Origin: Flavobacteriales bacterium UBA4585
GTDB lineage: Bacteria > Bacteroidota > Bacteroidia > Flavobacteriales > Schleiferiaceae
Direction of reading: 5' to 3'
NCBI GenBank assembly: GCA_949487015.1
Contig: CATAQZ010000039.1
Location: 1-19,596 of the forward strand
DNA length: 19,596 nt
The notes under the pieces are model-generated. The model was not told where the DNA came from. It was given only the letters and a program-made list of their open reading frames with translations, and ran no database searches. Position 1 is the stretch's first letter. Every line of letters starts with the position of its first letter. Below, piece by piece: positions 1 to 7,997 of this stretch. A program made the translations under genes and the position numbers.

Positions 1-1271
1 AGATCGTGTCCTTCGTATTCTGCGATGACTCTTCTATAACTATGCAGGTTTTTCTCGGTTAATTCAATGGTCGCGCCCGCTTGTGGAATGTAGATTGGTC
101 CAAAGTTATCCCAGGTATCATTGTATGGACGTTCACCGTGGCCAGTATCTGGGTTGGGAAATAAAATTTCTTCAGCTTGACCTGCTTGTATTTGTAAAAG
201 TCCAGCGGGCAAAGTACTGTCTGCGGCTGTGCCAGGTCGTTCAGCGCTGATAGGCCAAAGAGCCTTAACAGAGGGTAGCGATTTGATCGCATCTACATGA
301 CGTTCTTGAAGGAACATGATGTATTCATCTTGGCTGCGTTGATATACGTCTTGATCTGTTGGATACTTTCGTTGCTCTTCCGAAGTCAAATAATTGATAT
401 CAAATTTTTTCTTAAGCCATTCCTTATTGAAGCTCGTTCCATCGGTCTTGATGTAGTAGAGGAATTGGGGATAGCTGTTGTCCGGAAATTTGAAGGCGTC
501 GCCGTTGAGAAATACGGTTCTGTCTACAATGGTCAATGTATCACCAGGAGTTCCGACGCAACGCTTAACGTAGTTTTCTTTTTTATCCACTGGCATGGCA
601 TCCATCGGGTAGTTAAAGACTACTGGATCACCTGCTTTTACATCTTCTAGAGCAGGTAAACGCAAATAAGGAATCTGTGGCCAACTCACATAAGAGGGTG
701 TACCTAAAAACGGAATGCGATTGTGCACCAAAGGAAGACTGAGTTGGGTCATCGGAATGCGCACACCGTAATGCATTTTAGAGACAAACAAGAAATCGCC
801 CACCATAAGGCTTTTTTCCATGGAGCTCGTAGGAATGGTATATGCCTCAAATGTGGTAGAACGAATAACGGTTGCTACTACAATCGCAAAGAATATACTG
901 TTTACACCCTCACCGAGGTTCTTCTTTATATACGCCTCATCGCGTCCCCAGTATTTGAGTTTCTCTTTATAGTTCAGGAAAGCCAAATAGAGGCCTAAAC
1001 TGCCCATAACGGCCGCGGTCTGCCAGGTTTTACGAAACTTAAATACGTGTAACAGCTCGTAAATCATAATGATGCCCATGACAACCCCTACCACAGGAAT
1101 ACAATACAACAACACCCAATACCAAGGGCGGTCCGCGATTTTAACCAGTACATACGTATTGTATACGGGCACAAATGCTTCCCAGGCCTTGCGATCTGCA
1201 GCTACATAAAACTTCCATGAAATAACGCCGAACCACAGCGCTTGTACTAAGGTGAAAATGATAAATTCCAT
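1..1271 (-). CDS. lepB: Signal peptidase I (partial, C-terminus beyond window)
   Basis: Membrane-anchored serine protease that removes signal peptides from exported proteins at the outer face of the inner membrane. The frame is open from the ATG at 1271 to the left edge, about 423 codons, so the C-terminus is missing. Several hydrophobic segments lie near the N-terminus, and the last (FFAIVVATVI) comes just before the catalytic motif PTSSMEKSLMVGDFLFVSK, where S150 is the expected nucleophile. The general-base Lys is K236 in KRCVGTPGDT. The motif WDNFGPIYIPQAG near the edge is usual for Bacteroidota LepB. The GDNR/SDSR box should lie beyond the window. Members of this phylum are long (about 500 aa) because of insertions in the periplasmic domain, which fits here. 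It lies 52 bases downstream of dapB with no clear promoter of its own, so it is probably the last gene of the parA-parB-DUF5683-dapB-lepB run. Confidence 0.95.
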   Translation of the reverse strand, partial: MEFIIFTLVQALWFGVISWKFYVAADRKAWEAFVPVYNTYVLVKIADRPWYWVLLYCIPVVGVVMGIIMIYELLHVFKFRKTWQTAAVMGSLGLYLAFLNYKEKLKYWGRDEAYIKKNLGEGVNSIFFAIVVATVIRSTTFEAYTIPTSSMEKSLMVGDFLFVSKMHYGVRIPMTQLSLPLVHNRIPFLGTPSYVSWPQIPYLRLPALEDVKAGDPVVFNYPMDAMPVDKKENYVKRCVGTPGDTLTIVDRTVFLNGDAFKFPDNSYPQFLYYIKTDGTSFNKEWLKKKFDINYLTSEEQRKYPTDQDVYQRSQDEYIMFLQERHVDAIKSLPSVKALWPISAERPGTAADSTLPAGLLQIQAGQAEEILFPNPDTGHGERPYNDTWDNFGPIYIPQAGATIELTEKNLHSYRRVIAEYEGHD

Positions 1272-1323
1272 TCGGGGAAACTACTTTATTATTTGCTAAC
1301 GATAAGTTAGTGTATTGTGAAAA

Positions 1324-2025
1324 TTACAGGCCTAAAACATCCTTCATGCTGAAGGGACCTTTTTTACCAGGTATCCATTCTGCGGCCATTACTGCGCCCA
1401 AAGCAAAGCCGTCTCTGCTGTGCGCTTCATGTTTTAATTCGATGGTATCAATAGGACTGTCGTAGGATACAATATGTGTCCCGAAGTAAGGATCCTTGCG
1501 TTCTGCACTGATTTTCAAACCTTTTAACTTCGAATCCATCGTCCAGCGTTCAAGGCCGGGATATGCTTTTAAAATACCTTCCGCCGCAGTAATCGCAGTG
1601 CCAGAAGGTTCATCTTTCTTACCTGTATGATGAATTTCATGAATGCGAGGTTGATAATCCTCATAGTCATTCATAATGCTGGCTAATTTTTCATTGAACG
1701 CGAAAAATAGATTTACACCTAGAGAAAAATTAGAGGCATATATAAATCCAATAGATTGAGTAAAAGCGACATTATCGATTTCAGCTTTAGCATCGAGCCA
1801 TCCTGTCGTTCCTGAGACCACGGGTATTCCCGCTGTCAGTAGTTTTGTAATATTACCCGCTGCTGCATCAGGCTGCGTAAACTCTATGGCTACATCGGCC
1901 AACTTTGCTTGTTCGATATTTAGGTTGCCGTCATTATTGATGTACACAATTGCATGACCTCGACCTTTTGCGATGCGTTCAATAGTTTTACCCATTCTAC
2001 CGTAACCTATGAGTGCTATTTTCAT
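1324..2025 (-). CDS. dapB: 4-hydroxy-tetrahydrodipicolinate reductase
   Basis: Cytosolic NAD(P)H-dependent enzyme of the diaminopimelate/lysine pathway, acting on the product of DapA. The length of 233 aa is normal for the short Bacteroidota form. The Rossmann motif GYGRMG is at residues 7-12, followed by SGTTGW (71-76) and SNFSLGVN (98-105). The signature EIHHTGKKDEPSGTA is at 130-144, with H132 and K136 as the expected catalytic pair. The C-terminus carries the usual DGFALGAVMAAEW block. The start directly abuts the stop of the DUF5683 gene upstream (no gap), which points to translational coupling. No key residue is missing. Confidence 0.96.
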   Translation of the reverse strand: MKIALIGYGRMGKTIERIAKGRGHAIVYINNDGNLNIEQAKLADVAIEFTQPDAAAGNITKLLTAGIPVVSGTTGWLDAKAEIDNVAFTQSIGFIYASNFSLGVNLFFAFNEKLASIMNDYEDYQPRIHEIHHTGKKDEPSGTAITAAEGILKAYPGLERWTMDSKLKGLKISAERKDPYFGTHIVSYDSPIDTIELKHEAHSRDGFALGAVMAAEWIPGKKGPFSMKDVLGL

Positions 2026-2634
2026 TTAAAGTGAAAGAACTAAGGTGAAGCCTGGGGCCAATTCTGCCGGCCGATTGGCTAAAGAGTTAGTATTCAGTGA
2101 AGGATGTAAGGACAAATCGTCACTTACGTCAAAATCATACAAATGAGCATCAATGTTCGCATCTAAAATGTTCAACAGGTAGACTCCTAAAATACCGAAC
2201 AGGGCATATTCGCGTTGCGTTCGCAATGCTTCCATATAACCCATGGCTTCTTGAGCGACACCGTTTACTGAATTCTGATAGAAAGGCGCAGGCAAAACAT
2301 CAAATAATTCCGGTGCAAAAGTTTCTAATTCCGTCCGGGTTTGTAACGACGGCTGATCAATGATAAGTTGGAGTACGGATTCGTAACTGTTAAAATCTTG
2401 AGTTAAGTCGACGTAGTAATAGGTGACTCCACCAAGAGCGCCCCAAACTAATGGTGCTTTCCAATACTTTTTATTGTAAATCTGGCCCGCTCCAGGAAGT
2501 AAAGCTAGAGTAGTGGCCAATTTAATATTATGAGCGGCTGCGACACTGTGGCTATGAACCAAGGTATCCTTAACCTGTGCTGCGGTAACGACAGAGAAGA
2601 AGATACACAACGCTATGAGCGTCGTTCTAATCAT
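2026..2634 (-). CDS. DUF5683 domain membrane protein
   Basis: Conserved protein of unknown function, found in Bacteroidota between parB and dapB. The N-terminus (about residues 4-19) looks like a signal peptide ending TAAQ. The family hallmark LPGAGQIYNKKYWKAPLVWG follows at about residues 46-65, then hydrophobic stretches near residues 65-76 and 144-156. The length of 202 aa is normal. The gene overlaps the 3' end of parB by 8 bases and abuts dapB, so it sits tightly inside the operon. The conserved position suggests a link to the cell envelope or cell cycle, but nothing in the sequence gives a reaction. The family assignment is from the motif; any function is unknown. Confidence 0.85.
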   Translation of the reverse strand: MIRTTLIALCIFFSVVTAAQVKDTLVHSHSVAAAHNIKLATTLALLPGAGQIYNKKYWKAPLVWGALGGVTYYYVDLTQDFNSYESVLQLIIDQPSLQTRTELETFAPELFDVLPAPFYQNSVNGVAQEAMGYMEALRTQREYALFGILGVYLLNILDANIDAHLYDFDVSDDLSLHPSLNTNSLANRPAELAPGFTLVLSL

Positions 2635-3544
2635 TGAGTTTTGAAATTATACGCTGAAGATCTTCATCGGAAGCAAAAGAGATTTGAATTTTTCCTTTAC
2701 CCTTTCCGTTGAGTTGAATGGCAACAGGAGCATCAAAATAGCCACCCAATTGGGATTCTAAATCAATAACACCAGGCTGTTTAGGCTCAGTTTCCTTCGT
2801 TTTTGGCTGTTTTACCTCTTTTGCAAAGGCCTCCGTTTGACGAACGCTTAGTCCTTTTTTCAAGATACGCTTATAGAGTTCAATCTGTTCGTTCTCACCT
2901 GGTAAGTTAAGCAGCGCACGTGCATGACCCATTGTAAAGACAACAGTTGAAACGCCGTCAGCATTTTCGTCATGACTTTCGTTTCGATTTAAATCTCTAA
3001 GCTCGGCCTGGATGATTGCAGGTAATTTAAGAAGTCGTAAAAAATTTGTGATCGTAGAACGACCCTTTCCAAGTCTACTTGCAACCTCCTCTTGGGTTAG
3101 ACCTAACTCATCCATCATTCGCTTGCATGAATAGGCCATTTCAATAGGATCTAAATCCTCGCGTTGCAAATTTTCTACAATGGCCAGCTCCAACATGTGA
3201 CGGTCATCCGCCAATCTAACATATGCGGGAATTTCGTCTAGCCCGGCAATTTGAGATGCCCGAAATCTTCGTTCTCCGCTTATGAGCTCGAATTGCATGC
3301 CATTCTTACGAACGGTAATGGGTTGTATTATGCCTACTTCGCTGATGCTCTGTGCGAGCTCCACTAACGCATCGTTATCAAAATTTGAGCGCGGTTGAAA
3401 TGGGTTTGTAGTGATGCTGCTCAAAGGAATCATTGCAACGGAGCCGACAAGCTTTTCAGCCCCACGGTCAGTAACTTTGTTCACCTTTGCAGCTTCGTCG
3501 CCTAAGATGGCTGACAAACCTTTTCCCATTGCTCTTTTTGCCAT
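2627..3544 (-). CDS. parB: Chromosome partitioning protein ParB (Spo0J-like)
   Basis: CTP-dependent DNA clamp that loads at parS sites and spreads, working with ParA in origin segregation. It is 305 aa. The N-terminal ParA-contacting segment is AKRAMGKGLSAILG. The ParB/Srx fold holds NPFQPR (47-52), the CTP-binding motif GERRFRA (90-96) and ENLQRED (124-130). The helix-turn-helix follows (LTQEEVASRLGKGRSTITNF, from about 149), then MGHARALL (205-212) and a C-terminal dimerisation segment. Most ParB proteins have only a few residues between the helix-turn-helix helices and MGHARAL, whereas here residues 185-204 form a longer acidic and polar insert. The gene starts three bases after the parA stop. 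No 16-bp parS consensus (GTTnCACGTGnAAC core) was found in the window. Confidence 0.96.
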   Translation of the reverse strand: MAKRAMGKGLSAILGDEAAKVNKVTDRGAEKLVGSVAMIPLSSITTNPFQPRSNFDNDALVELAQSISEVGIIQPITVRKNGMQFELISGERRFRASQIAGLDEIPAYVRLADDRHMLELAIVENLQREDLDPIEMAYSCKRMMDELGLTQEEVASRLGKGRSTITNFLRLLKLPAIIQAELRDLNRNESHDENADGVSTVVFTMGHARALLNLPGENEQIELYKRILKKGLSVRQTEAFAKEVKQPKTKETEPKQPGVIDLESQLGGYFDAPVAIQLNGKGKGKIQISFASDEDLQRIISKLND

Positions 3545-3547
3545 GTT

Positions 3548-4312
3548 CTAGCTTGCTTTTGCGATTAACTCTTGTGCTAAAGTAAGATAATTCTCTGCGC
3601 CTTTACTCCCTGCATCGTAAGCGATAATGTTCTCTCCATGGCTCGGCGCCTCACTAAGCTTGACATTTCTGTGAATGACTGTCTCAAATACTAAACCTTC
3701 AAAATGACTCCGCACTTCATCCGCAACCTGATTAGAAAGTCTCAGGCGACCGTCAAACATGGTGAGTAATAACCCCTCCACATCAAGATTTTCGTTGTGC
3801 AATTCTTGTACTTTTTTAATGGTATTGAGCAATTTACCCAACCCTTCCAATGCGTAATATTCACACTGAATAGGAACTAAAACGGCATCAGCGGCGGTGA
3901 GCGCGTTTAATGTGATCAATCCTAGAGAAGGAGCACAGTCGATAATAATGTAGTCGTAGGTTTCTCGAACATCTTCCAACGCTTTCGCCAAGAAAAACTC
4001 ACGCTTCGGCTGGTCTATAATTTCTAATTCAACAGCGACTAGGTCTAGATGTGCTGGAATTATTGATACCCCTGATGTACTGGTAGCTTGAACCAACTCT
4101 GCCGCATTCTTTGCACCTTCAATTAGTTCGTAGGTCCCTTCTCCAGCCTCTTCGGGCTGTAGTCCCAATCCGCTTGTTGCATTAGCCTGAGGATCAGCAT
4201 CGATCAATAACACTTTTTTTTCTAGTGCGCCTAATGCGGCGCTAAGATTCACCGCGGTTGTGGTTTTTCCCACACCGCCTTTTTGATTAGCAATGGCTAT
4301 TACTCGTGACAT
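3548..4312 (-). CDS. parA: Chromosome partitioning ATPase ParA (Soj-like)
   Basis: Walker-type ATPase that binds DNA non-specifically as an ATP dimer and drives ParB-parS movement. The length of 254 aa is usual for chromosomal ParA without an N-terminal DNA-binding domain. The deviant Walker A KGGVGKTT is at residues 11-18, the switch/Walker A' region is DADPQANATSGLG at about 40-52, and the Walker B-like DCAPSLGLITLNAL is at about 124-137. It is the first of five close minus-strand genes (parA-parB-DUF5683-dapB-lepB). A TAnnTTTG element 24 bases upstream of the ATG could serve as its promoter, which would separate it from the ABC exporter gene upstream. Confidence 0.96.
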   Translation of the reverse strand: MSRVIAIANQKGGVGKTTTAVNLSAALGALEKKVLLIDADPQANATSGLGLQPEEAGEGTYELIEGAKNAAELVQATSTSGVSIIPAHLDLVAVELEIIDQPKREFFLAKALEDVRETYDYIIIDCAPSLGLITLNALTAADAVLVPIQCEYYALEGLGKLLNTIKKVQELHNENLDVEGLLLTMFDGRLRLSNQVADEVRSHFEGLVFETVIHRNVKLSEAPSHGENIIAYDAGSKGAENYLTLAQELIAKAS

Positions 4313-4322
4313 ATCTGATGCG

Positions 4323-4344
4323 TTACATTGTACTTCAAATGTAA
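4323..4344. repeat. Inverted repeat at the parA promoter
   Basis: Perfect 7-bp arms TTACATT (4323-4329) and AATGTAA (4338-4344) are separated by 8 bases. The right arm lies within the predicted -7 element of parA. It could be an operator or a weak AT-rich hairpin. A repeat of this size can also arise by chance. Confidence 0.35.
4336..4343 (-). promoter_or_regulatory. Candidate -7 element for parA
   Basis: Read on the minus strand this is TACATTTG, an exact match to the Bacteroidota -7 consensus TAnnTTTG. It would give a leader of about 18 bases before the parA ATG. No TTG is found at the usual -33 spacing, so the call rests on the -7 box alone. Confidence 0.4.
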
Positions 4345-4389
4345 GCGAACCCGTTGCGAAATGCTAAAAAAGTAATGAACAGATTGTTC

Positions 4390-6159
4390 TTAATTTTCTT
4401 CTGCTGCGGGGTCCAATTGTAAGGCAATCAATTCTGCAAAGTGACCACCGGCCTGTTCTAATTCCTCAGCCGTACCCCGTTCAATAACGCGTCCGTCTTC
4501 AAGACAGATGATCTGATCACAATGTTTTACCGACGAAATTCTATGCGCAATAATTAGTGAGGAAACATCTTGTGTAGCCGCCTTAATATTCCTTAAGATA
4601 ACCTCTTCCGTTTCAGTATCGACGGCACTCAAGCAGTCATCGAATATCATGATTTCCGGCTCTTTAATTAACGCTCGTGCAATACTTACGCGTTGCTTTT
4701 GACCGCCTGATAGCGTAACACCACGCTCACCTACACGCGTTTCGTAACCCTCAGGAAATTCAACAATATTATCATGTACGCCTGCTGATTGTGCAGCAGT
4801 AACAACGTCAGTTAATTCCGTATTATCTATCCCGAAGGCAATATTATTGGCGATTGTATCGCTAAATAAAAATGCTTCTTGCGGTACCCAGCCAAGATGT
4901 GCTTTTAAAGCCGGAAGATTCCATTCTTTTAGATCTACACCGTCTATATAGATTGATCCTGAAGTTGGGTCATACTGACGTACCAACAACGCTGCGATGG
5001 TACTTTTCCCAGATCCTGTTTTACCTAAAACACCTATACTTTGCCCAGACTTAAGTTCAAAACTGACTTCATTTAGGGCTTTTACACCGCTGTTGGGATA
5101 TGTGAAGGATACTCTATCAAAAACAATATGACCTTGAAATTCAGTTGGATTGAATTGGCCACCTTCAAAATCGGGTGTTTCATTTAAAAATTCATCAAGT
5201 CGCTCCATGGAAGCTGATGCACTTTGTACTAAAGCAGTGACCCATCCGATGGATGCAATGGGCCACGTAAGTAAATTCACATAGTAAATGAATTCAGTGA
5301 TGTTTCCAGCGCTAACTTCTCCAGCCATGTAGAGCCTTCCGCCCACGAAGATGGTAATTAACGTGCTGAGTCCCACCATGAAAATCATTAAGGGCTGAAA
5401 TACGGCGTTCACGCGGAACAATCTTTCATTCACACTTCTATATTCTAAGGCTTGCTCTTTAAATTTCGCGAAAAACCAGGGGGTTTTGTGGTACGATTTG
5501 ATCACGCGAGTGCCGGAGAACGATTCTTGAGCAAACGTACTGAGGTTCGACAGCTGTGCCTGAACTGCGTGTGATCGTTCTTGGATTAGATTTGCTACTT
5601 TATAAATTAAATAGGCTAAAAAGGGCAGAGGAATAAGCGTTAAAAGTGTCAATTTCGGACTTACGCTGATCATAATAGAAATGACTAAAATAATCGTGAA
5701 ACCGGTGTTGAGCGCATACATGATTGCTGGTCCCACATACATTCGAACCTTACCGACATCCTCAGAAATCCGGTTCATCAAATCACCGGTATTATTTCTC
5801 TTGAAAAAGCGCTGTGTCAGCCGCTGGTAGTGATCAAAAACCACGTTTTTTAGGTCGTATTCAATGTGACGCGACATCACGATTATGGTTTGACGCATGA
5901 AGTACATAAAAACTCCTTGCAACATTGCAGAGGCTATTATTAGAAGGCCGTAACGAATTAATTCCCAACGAACGGTCTCATCTTTGACAGCACCGTTCTT
6001 ATACTCTTCGATTACACGAGCGATCGTATCGAAACTGTTTCGAATCATGAGCGCGGGAAAAAGCTTAAAAACCACCGATATGATGACAAAGGCACCCCCA
6101 GTGAGCAATAGCCATTTGTGCTTAAGAAAATAAGGGTTTAGTTTTTTTAATGCATTCAT
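4390..6159 (-). CDS. ABC exporter, fused permease and ATPase (MsbA-like)
   Basis: Half-transporter of the type I exporter fold, probably a homodimer exporting a lipid or drug-like substrate across the inner membrane. The frame extends upstream to 6348, but the ATG at 6159 (MNALKKLNPYFLKHKW) is preferred. It gives the usual 589 aa with the first transmembrane helix close to the N-terminus, and it avoids overlap with the divergent nusB. The transmembrane domain fills about residues 1-325. The ATPase domain has Walker A GKTGSGKST (379-387), signature LSGGQKQR (483-490), Walker B IMIFDD ending at D508, D-loop SAVD and the H-loop in IIAHRISS. The residue after the Walker B Asp is Asp rather than the usual catalytic Glu. 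The substrate cannot be told from sequence. The gene lies 77 bases upstream of parA. Confidence 0.9.
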   Translation of the reverse strand: MNALKKLNPYFLKHKWLLLTGGAFVIISVVFKLFPALMIRNSFDTIARVIEEYKNGAVKDETVRWELIRYGLLIIASAMLQGVFMYFMRQTIIVMSRHIEYDLKNVVFDHYQRLTQRFFKRNNTGDLMNRISEDVGKVRMYVGPAIMYALNTGFTIILVISIMISVSPKLTLLTLIPLPFLAYLIYKVANLIQERSHAVQAQLSNLSTFAQESFSGTRVIKSYHKTPWFFAKFKEQALEYRSVNERLFRVNAVFQPLMIFMVGLSTLITIFVGGRLYMAGEVSAGNITEFIYYVNLLTWPIASIGWVTALVQSASASMERLDEFLNETPDFEGGQFNPTEFQGHIVFDRVSFTYPNSGVKALNEVSFELKSGQSIGVLGKTGSGKSTIAALLVRQYDPTSGSIYIDGVDLKEWNLPALKAHLGWVPQEAFLFSDTIANNIAFGIDNTELTDVVTAAQSAGVHDNIVEFPEGYETRVGERGVTLSGGQKQRVSIARALIKEPEIMIFDDCLSAVDTETEEVILRNIKAATQDVSSLIIAHRISSVKHCDQIICLEDGRVIERGTAEELEQAGGHFAELIALQLDPAAEEN

Positions 6160-6162
6160 AGG

Positions 6163-6192
6163 TTGAAGAGCGTCTGTACCGCTGTATATTTG
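6163..6192 (+). promoter_or_regulatory. Predicted primary-sigma promoter for nusB
   Basis: TTG at 6163-6165, a 19-base spacer and TATATTTG at 6185-6192 exactly match the Bacteroidota primary-sigma promoter pattern (TTG-N19-TAnnTTTG). Transcription would start near 6198, giving a leader of about 97 bases before nusB. It is the best promoter match in the window. Confidence 0.6.
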
Positions 6193-6225
6193 CCGCAGAT
6201 AAAAAGTCCTTTGCATGCGGTTTGT

Positions 6226-6233
6226 CAAAAATA
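6226..6233 (-). promoter_or_regulatory. Candidate -7 element for the ABC exporter gene
   Basis: On the minus strand this reads TATTTTTG, matching TAnnTTTG, and would give a leader of about 60 bases before the ATG at 6159. No -33 TTG is seen at the expected distance. If real, it would converge on or overlap the nusB promoter in this 135-base divergent region. Confidence 0.3.
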
Positions 6234-6294
6234 ACACCTCTTTAGTGAATTCGGTTCTCGAAAAGAAACATCCGTATACAATCTTATACCGCAT

Positions 6295-7233
6295 ATGATA
6301 ACTAGACGTCACATTAGAATTAAGGTGATGCACCACCTTTACGCTCAATCTACTGATTTAGATATGGGCGCGGCAGTGCTTTTACGTAACCTGGATAAAT
6401 CTCTTGACGAAGTACACGATCTCTTTGCTTGGGATATCAGTGCTTTTTTACGTTTGAATAAAGAAGCTCAAGCACATTATGAGCGTATAGAACAACGTTC
6501 TGCGCCTGACCAGGATGCATTAGACCGAATTGCGCGTTTCACAAGTATTTCCTTTTTCGCAAAATGTGAACAAAGCAGTGCACTTTCAGCGTTAATCGAA
6601 GGTTCTCATGTGAATTGGTCCGATTATTCTCATCATTTCCGGAATTTATGGGAAGCAATTTATTCCTCAGAGCGGTATGAAGAGTTTTTCTTGCAAACGC
6701 CTACGCATGCAGGCGACAAGCGGTTCTTGCGTGAAATATACCAGCAGCACATTGCAGAGAATGAGTTCATTCATGACCTCTACGAAGATCAACATGCCCA
6801 ATGGAGCGATGATTTAGATGCAGCTCAAATGATGACAGCCAAAGTGCTTTCAAGCTGGAAAGAGGATGATAAAGCACTCATTATACCAAAGCTTTTCAAA
6901 GATGAAAGTGATGCTATGTTCGGGCCATTACTCGTTCGTAAATACTTCGAGTTTAACGGTGATAGTATCCGTCGTATTGAAGAAAAAAGTAAAAACTGGG
7001 AAAGTGATCGGATCGCGAAAATGGATGTATTATTGATGAAACTCTGTATTGCAGAATGGCGCGGTTTTGATGAAATTCCAGTGAAGGTGAGTCTAAATGA
7101 GTGTTTAGATTTAGCAAAAGAATACAGCACGCCGAAAAGTTCTTCGTTTATCAATGGCGTACTTGATAAAATCGTTGCTAATTTGCGTGAGGAAGGCTTG
7201 ATTAATAAAGTCGGCCGTGGAATGATTGAATAA
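6295..7233 (+). CDS. nusB: Transcription antitermination factor NusB
   Basis: RNA-binding antitermination factor that works with NusE (S10) on rRNA transcripts. The length of 312 aa is about twice that of the E. coli protein and is normal for Bacteroidota. The N-terminus ITRRHIRIKVMHHLYAQ is the usual family start and supports the ATG at 6295. The canonical NusB fold is split: this first helix is followed by a long insert (about residues 20-210), and the C-terminal core is recognisable in EIPVKVSLNECLDLAKEYST and SSFINGVLDKIV near residues 262-293. It is the first gene of a plus-strand operon with the DUF1573 gene, yajC, the YbbR-like gene and coaE, and has a good promoter match upstream. The role of the insert is not known to me. 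Confidence 0.94.
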   Translation: MITRRHIRIKVMHHLYAQSTDLDMGAAVLLRNLDKSLDEVHDLFAWDISAFLRLNKEAQAHYERIEQRSAPDQDALDRIARFTSISFFAKCEQSSALSALIEGSHVNWSDYSHHFRNLWEAIYSSERYEEFFLQTPTHAGDKRFLREIYQQHIAENEFIHDLYEDQHAQWSDDLDAAQMMTAKVLSSWKEDDKALIIPKLFKDESDAMFGPLLVRKYFEFNGDSIRRIEEKSKNWESDRIAKMDVLLMKLCIAEWRGFDEIPVKVSLNECLDLAKEYSTPKSSSFINGVLDKIVANLREEGLINKVGRGMIE

Positions 7234-7240
7234 TAAAAGA

Positions 7241-7687
7241 ATGAATATGAAAAAAGTAGTACTTCTAGTATCGGTATTGTTTTTTGCCACCGCGTGTAAT
7301 GACGCTACCAGTAGAATTGAATCGTCTAATGAGGTTTCCTCTGAAGAGGCAATGATGGAGGCTTTACCCAGTATCACTTTTGAATCCGACTTTCACGATT
7401 TTGGTGAAATTCAAGAGGGTATTGTGGCGGAGCATACGTTTACCTTCAAAAATGAAGGAGACGGGCCGTTAATTATTTCCAATGCTCAAGGTTCTTGTGG
7501 TTGTACGGTACCTGATTGGCCTCGTAATCCTATAGCACCCGGGGAGACGGGTGTAATTAAAGTGAGCTTTAATAGTAAAGGTCGCGCTGGTCGTCAAGAC
7601 AAACGTGTCACACTGACTACTAATGCTGTCCCACAGACGAAGGTTTTAAATATCACATCAACCGTATTATCTAGCGAAAACAAATGA
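7241..7687 (+). CDS. DUF1573 domain lipoprotein
   Basis: Predicted lipoprotein of about 148 aa. A frame from a TTG at 7226 is also open, but it overlaps nusB. The ATG at 7241, or a second ATG at 7247, places the signal peptide KKVVLLVSVLFFATAC correctly, with the lipobox Cys near residue 19. The DUF1573 domain follows: HDFGEIQEG, then GSCGCTVPDWPRNPIAPGE, then a glycine-rich GRAGRQDKRVTLTTN block. It is an Ig-like beta-sandwich family of unknown role, widespread in Bacteroidota and often next to yajC as here. The stop overlaps the yajC start (ATGA), which suggests coupled translation. Confidence 0.88.
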   Translation: MNMKKVVLLVSVLFFATACNDATSRIESSNEVSSEEAMMEALPSITFESDFHDFGEIQEGIVAEHTFTFKNEGDGPLIISNAQGSCGCTVPDWPRNPIAPGETGVIKVSFNSKGRAGRQDKRVTLTTNAVPQTKVLNITSTVLSSENK

Positions 7688-7992
7688 TAAATCTATTTTT
7701 ACAATCAGCCGCCAGCGGAGGCATTTACAGTCTCATGCCATTCATTATGATCCTTGGGGTCATGTATCTTTTCTTCTTTCGTCCACAAATGAAGAGGCAG
7801 AAAGAAGAGAAGGCTTTTAGAAGCGAAGTAAAAAAAGGTAGTCGCGTAGTAACAACGAGTGGTGTTCATGGAAAAATACTTGAAGTTGCAGACAACTACA
7901 TTATTCTGGAATCAGAAAACAGCAGATTGAAATTGGAAAAAAGTGCAATAAGCAAGGAGCTAAGTGCACAGTATTCCGCCGCTGAGAAGTAA
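7684..7992 (+). CDS. yajC: Sec translocon accessory protein YajC
   Basis: Small single-pass inner membrane protein that associates with SecDF in protein export. It is 102 aa. One transmembrane helix lies at about residues 14-33 (LMPFIMILGVMYLFFFRPQ), ending in the diagnostic FFRPQMKRQKEEK. A soluble domain with GSRVVTTSGVHGKILEV follows. It overlaps the DUF1573 gene by four bases. A strong terminator lies six bases after its stop. Confidence 0.95.
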   Translation: MINLFLQSAASGGIYSLMPFIMILGVMYLFFFRPQMKRQKEEKAFRSEVKKGSRVVTTSGVHGKILEVADNYIILESENSRLKLEKSAISKELSAQYSAAEK

Positions 7993-7997
7993 TTTAG

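Noticed and set aside
297..998. Plus-strand open frames opposite lepB
   Set aside because: They lie antisense to a well-supported lepB frame with clear catalytic motifs and have no family features of their own.
1283..1312. CTAAC/GTTAG hairpin between dapB and lepB as a terminator
   Set aside because: Only five base pairs, and no T run follows on the minus strand.
2880..2930. CACGTG core within parB as a parS site
   Set aside because: The flanks do not match the GTTnCACGTGnAAC consensus; only the central hexamer is present. The same holds for the CACGTG near 11206.
6160..6348. Longer ABC exporter start at 6348 or 6216
   Set aside because: The extension overlaps nusB on the opposite strand or covers the divergent promoter region. 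It also adds residues absent from the usual exporter length. The ATG at 6159 fits the family.
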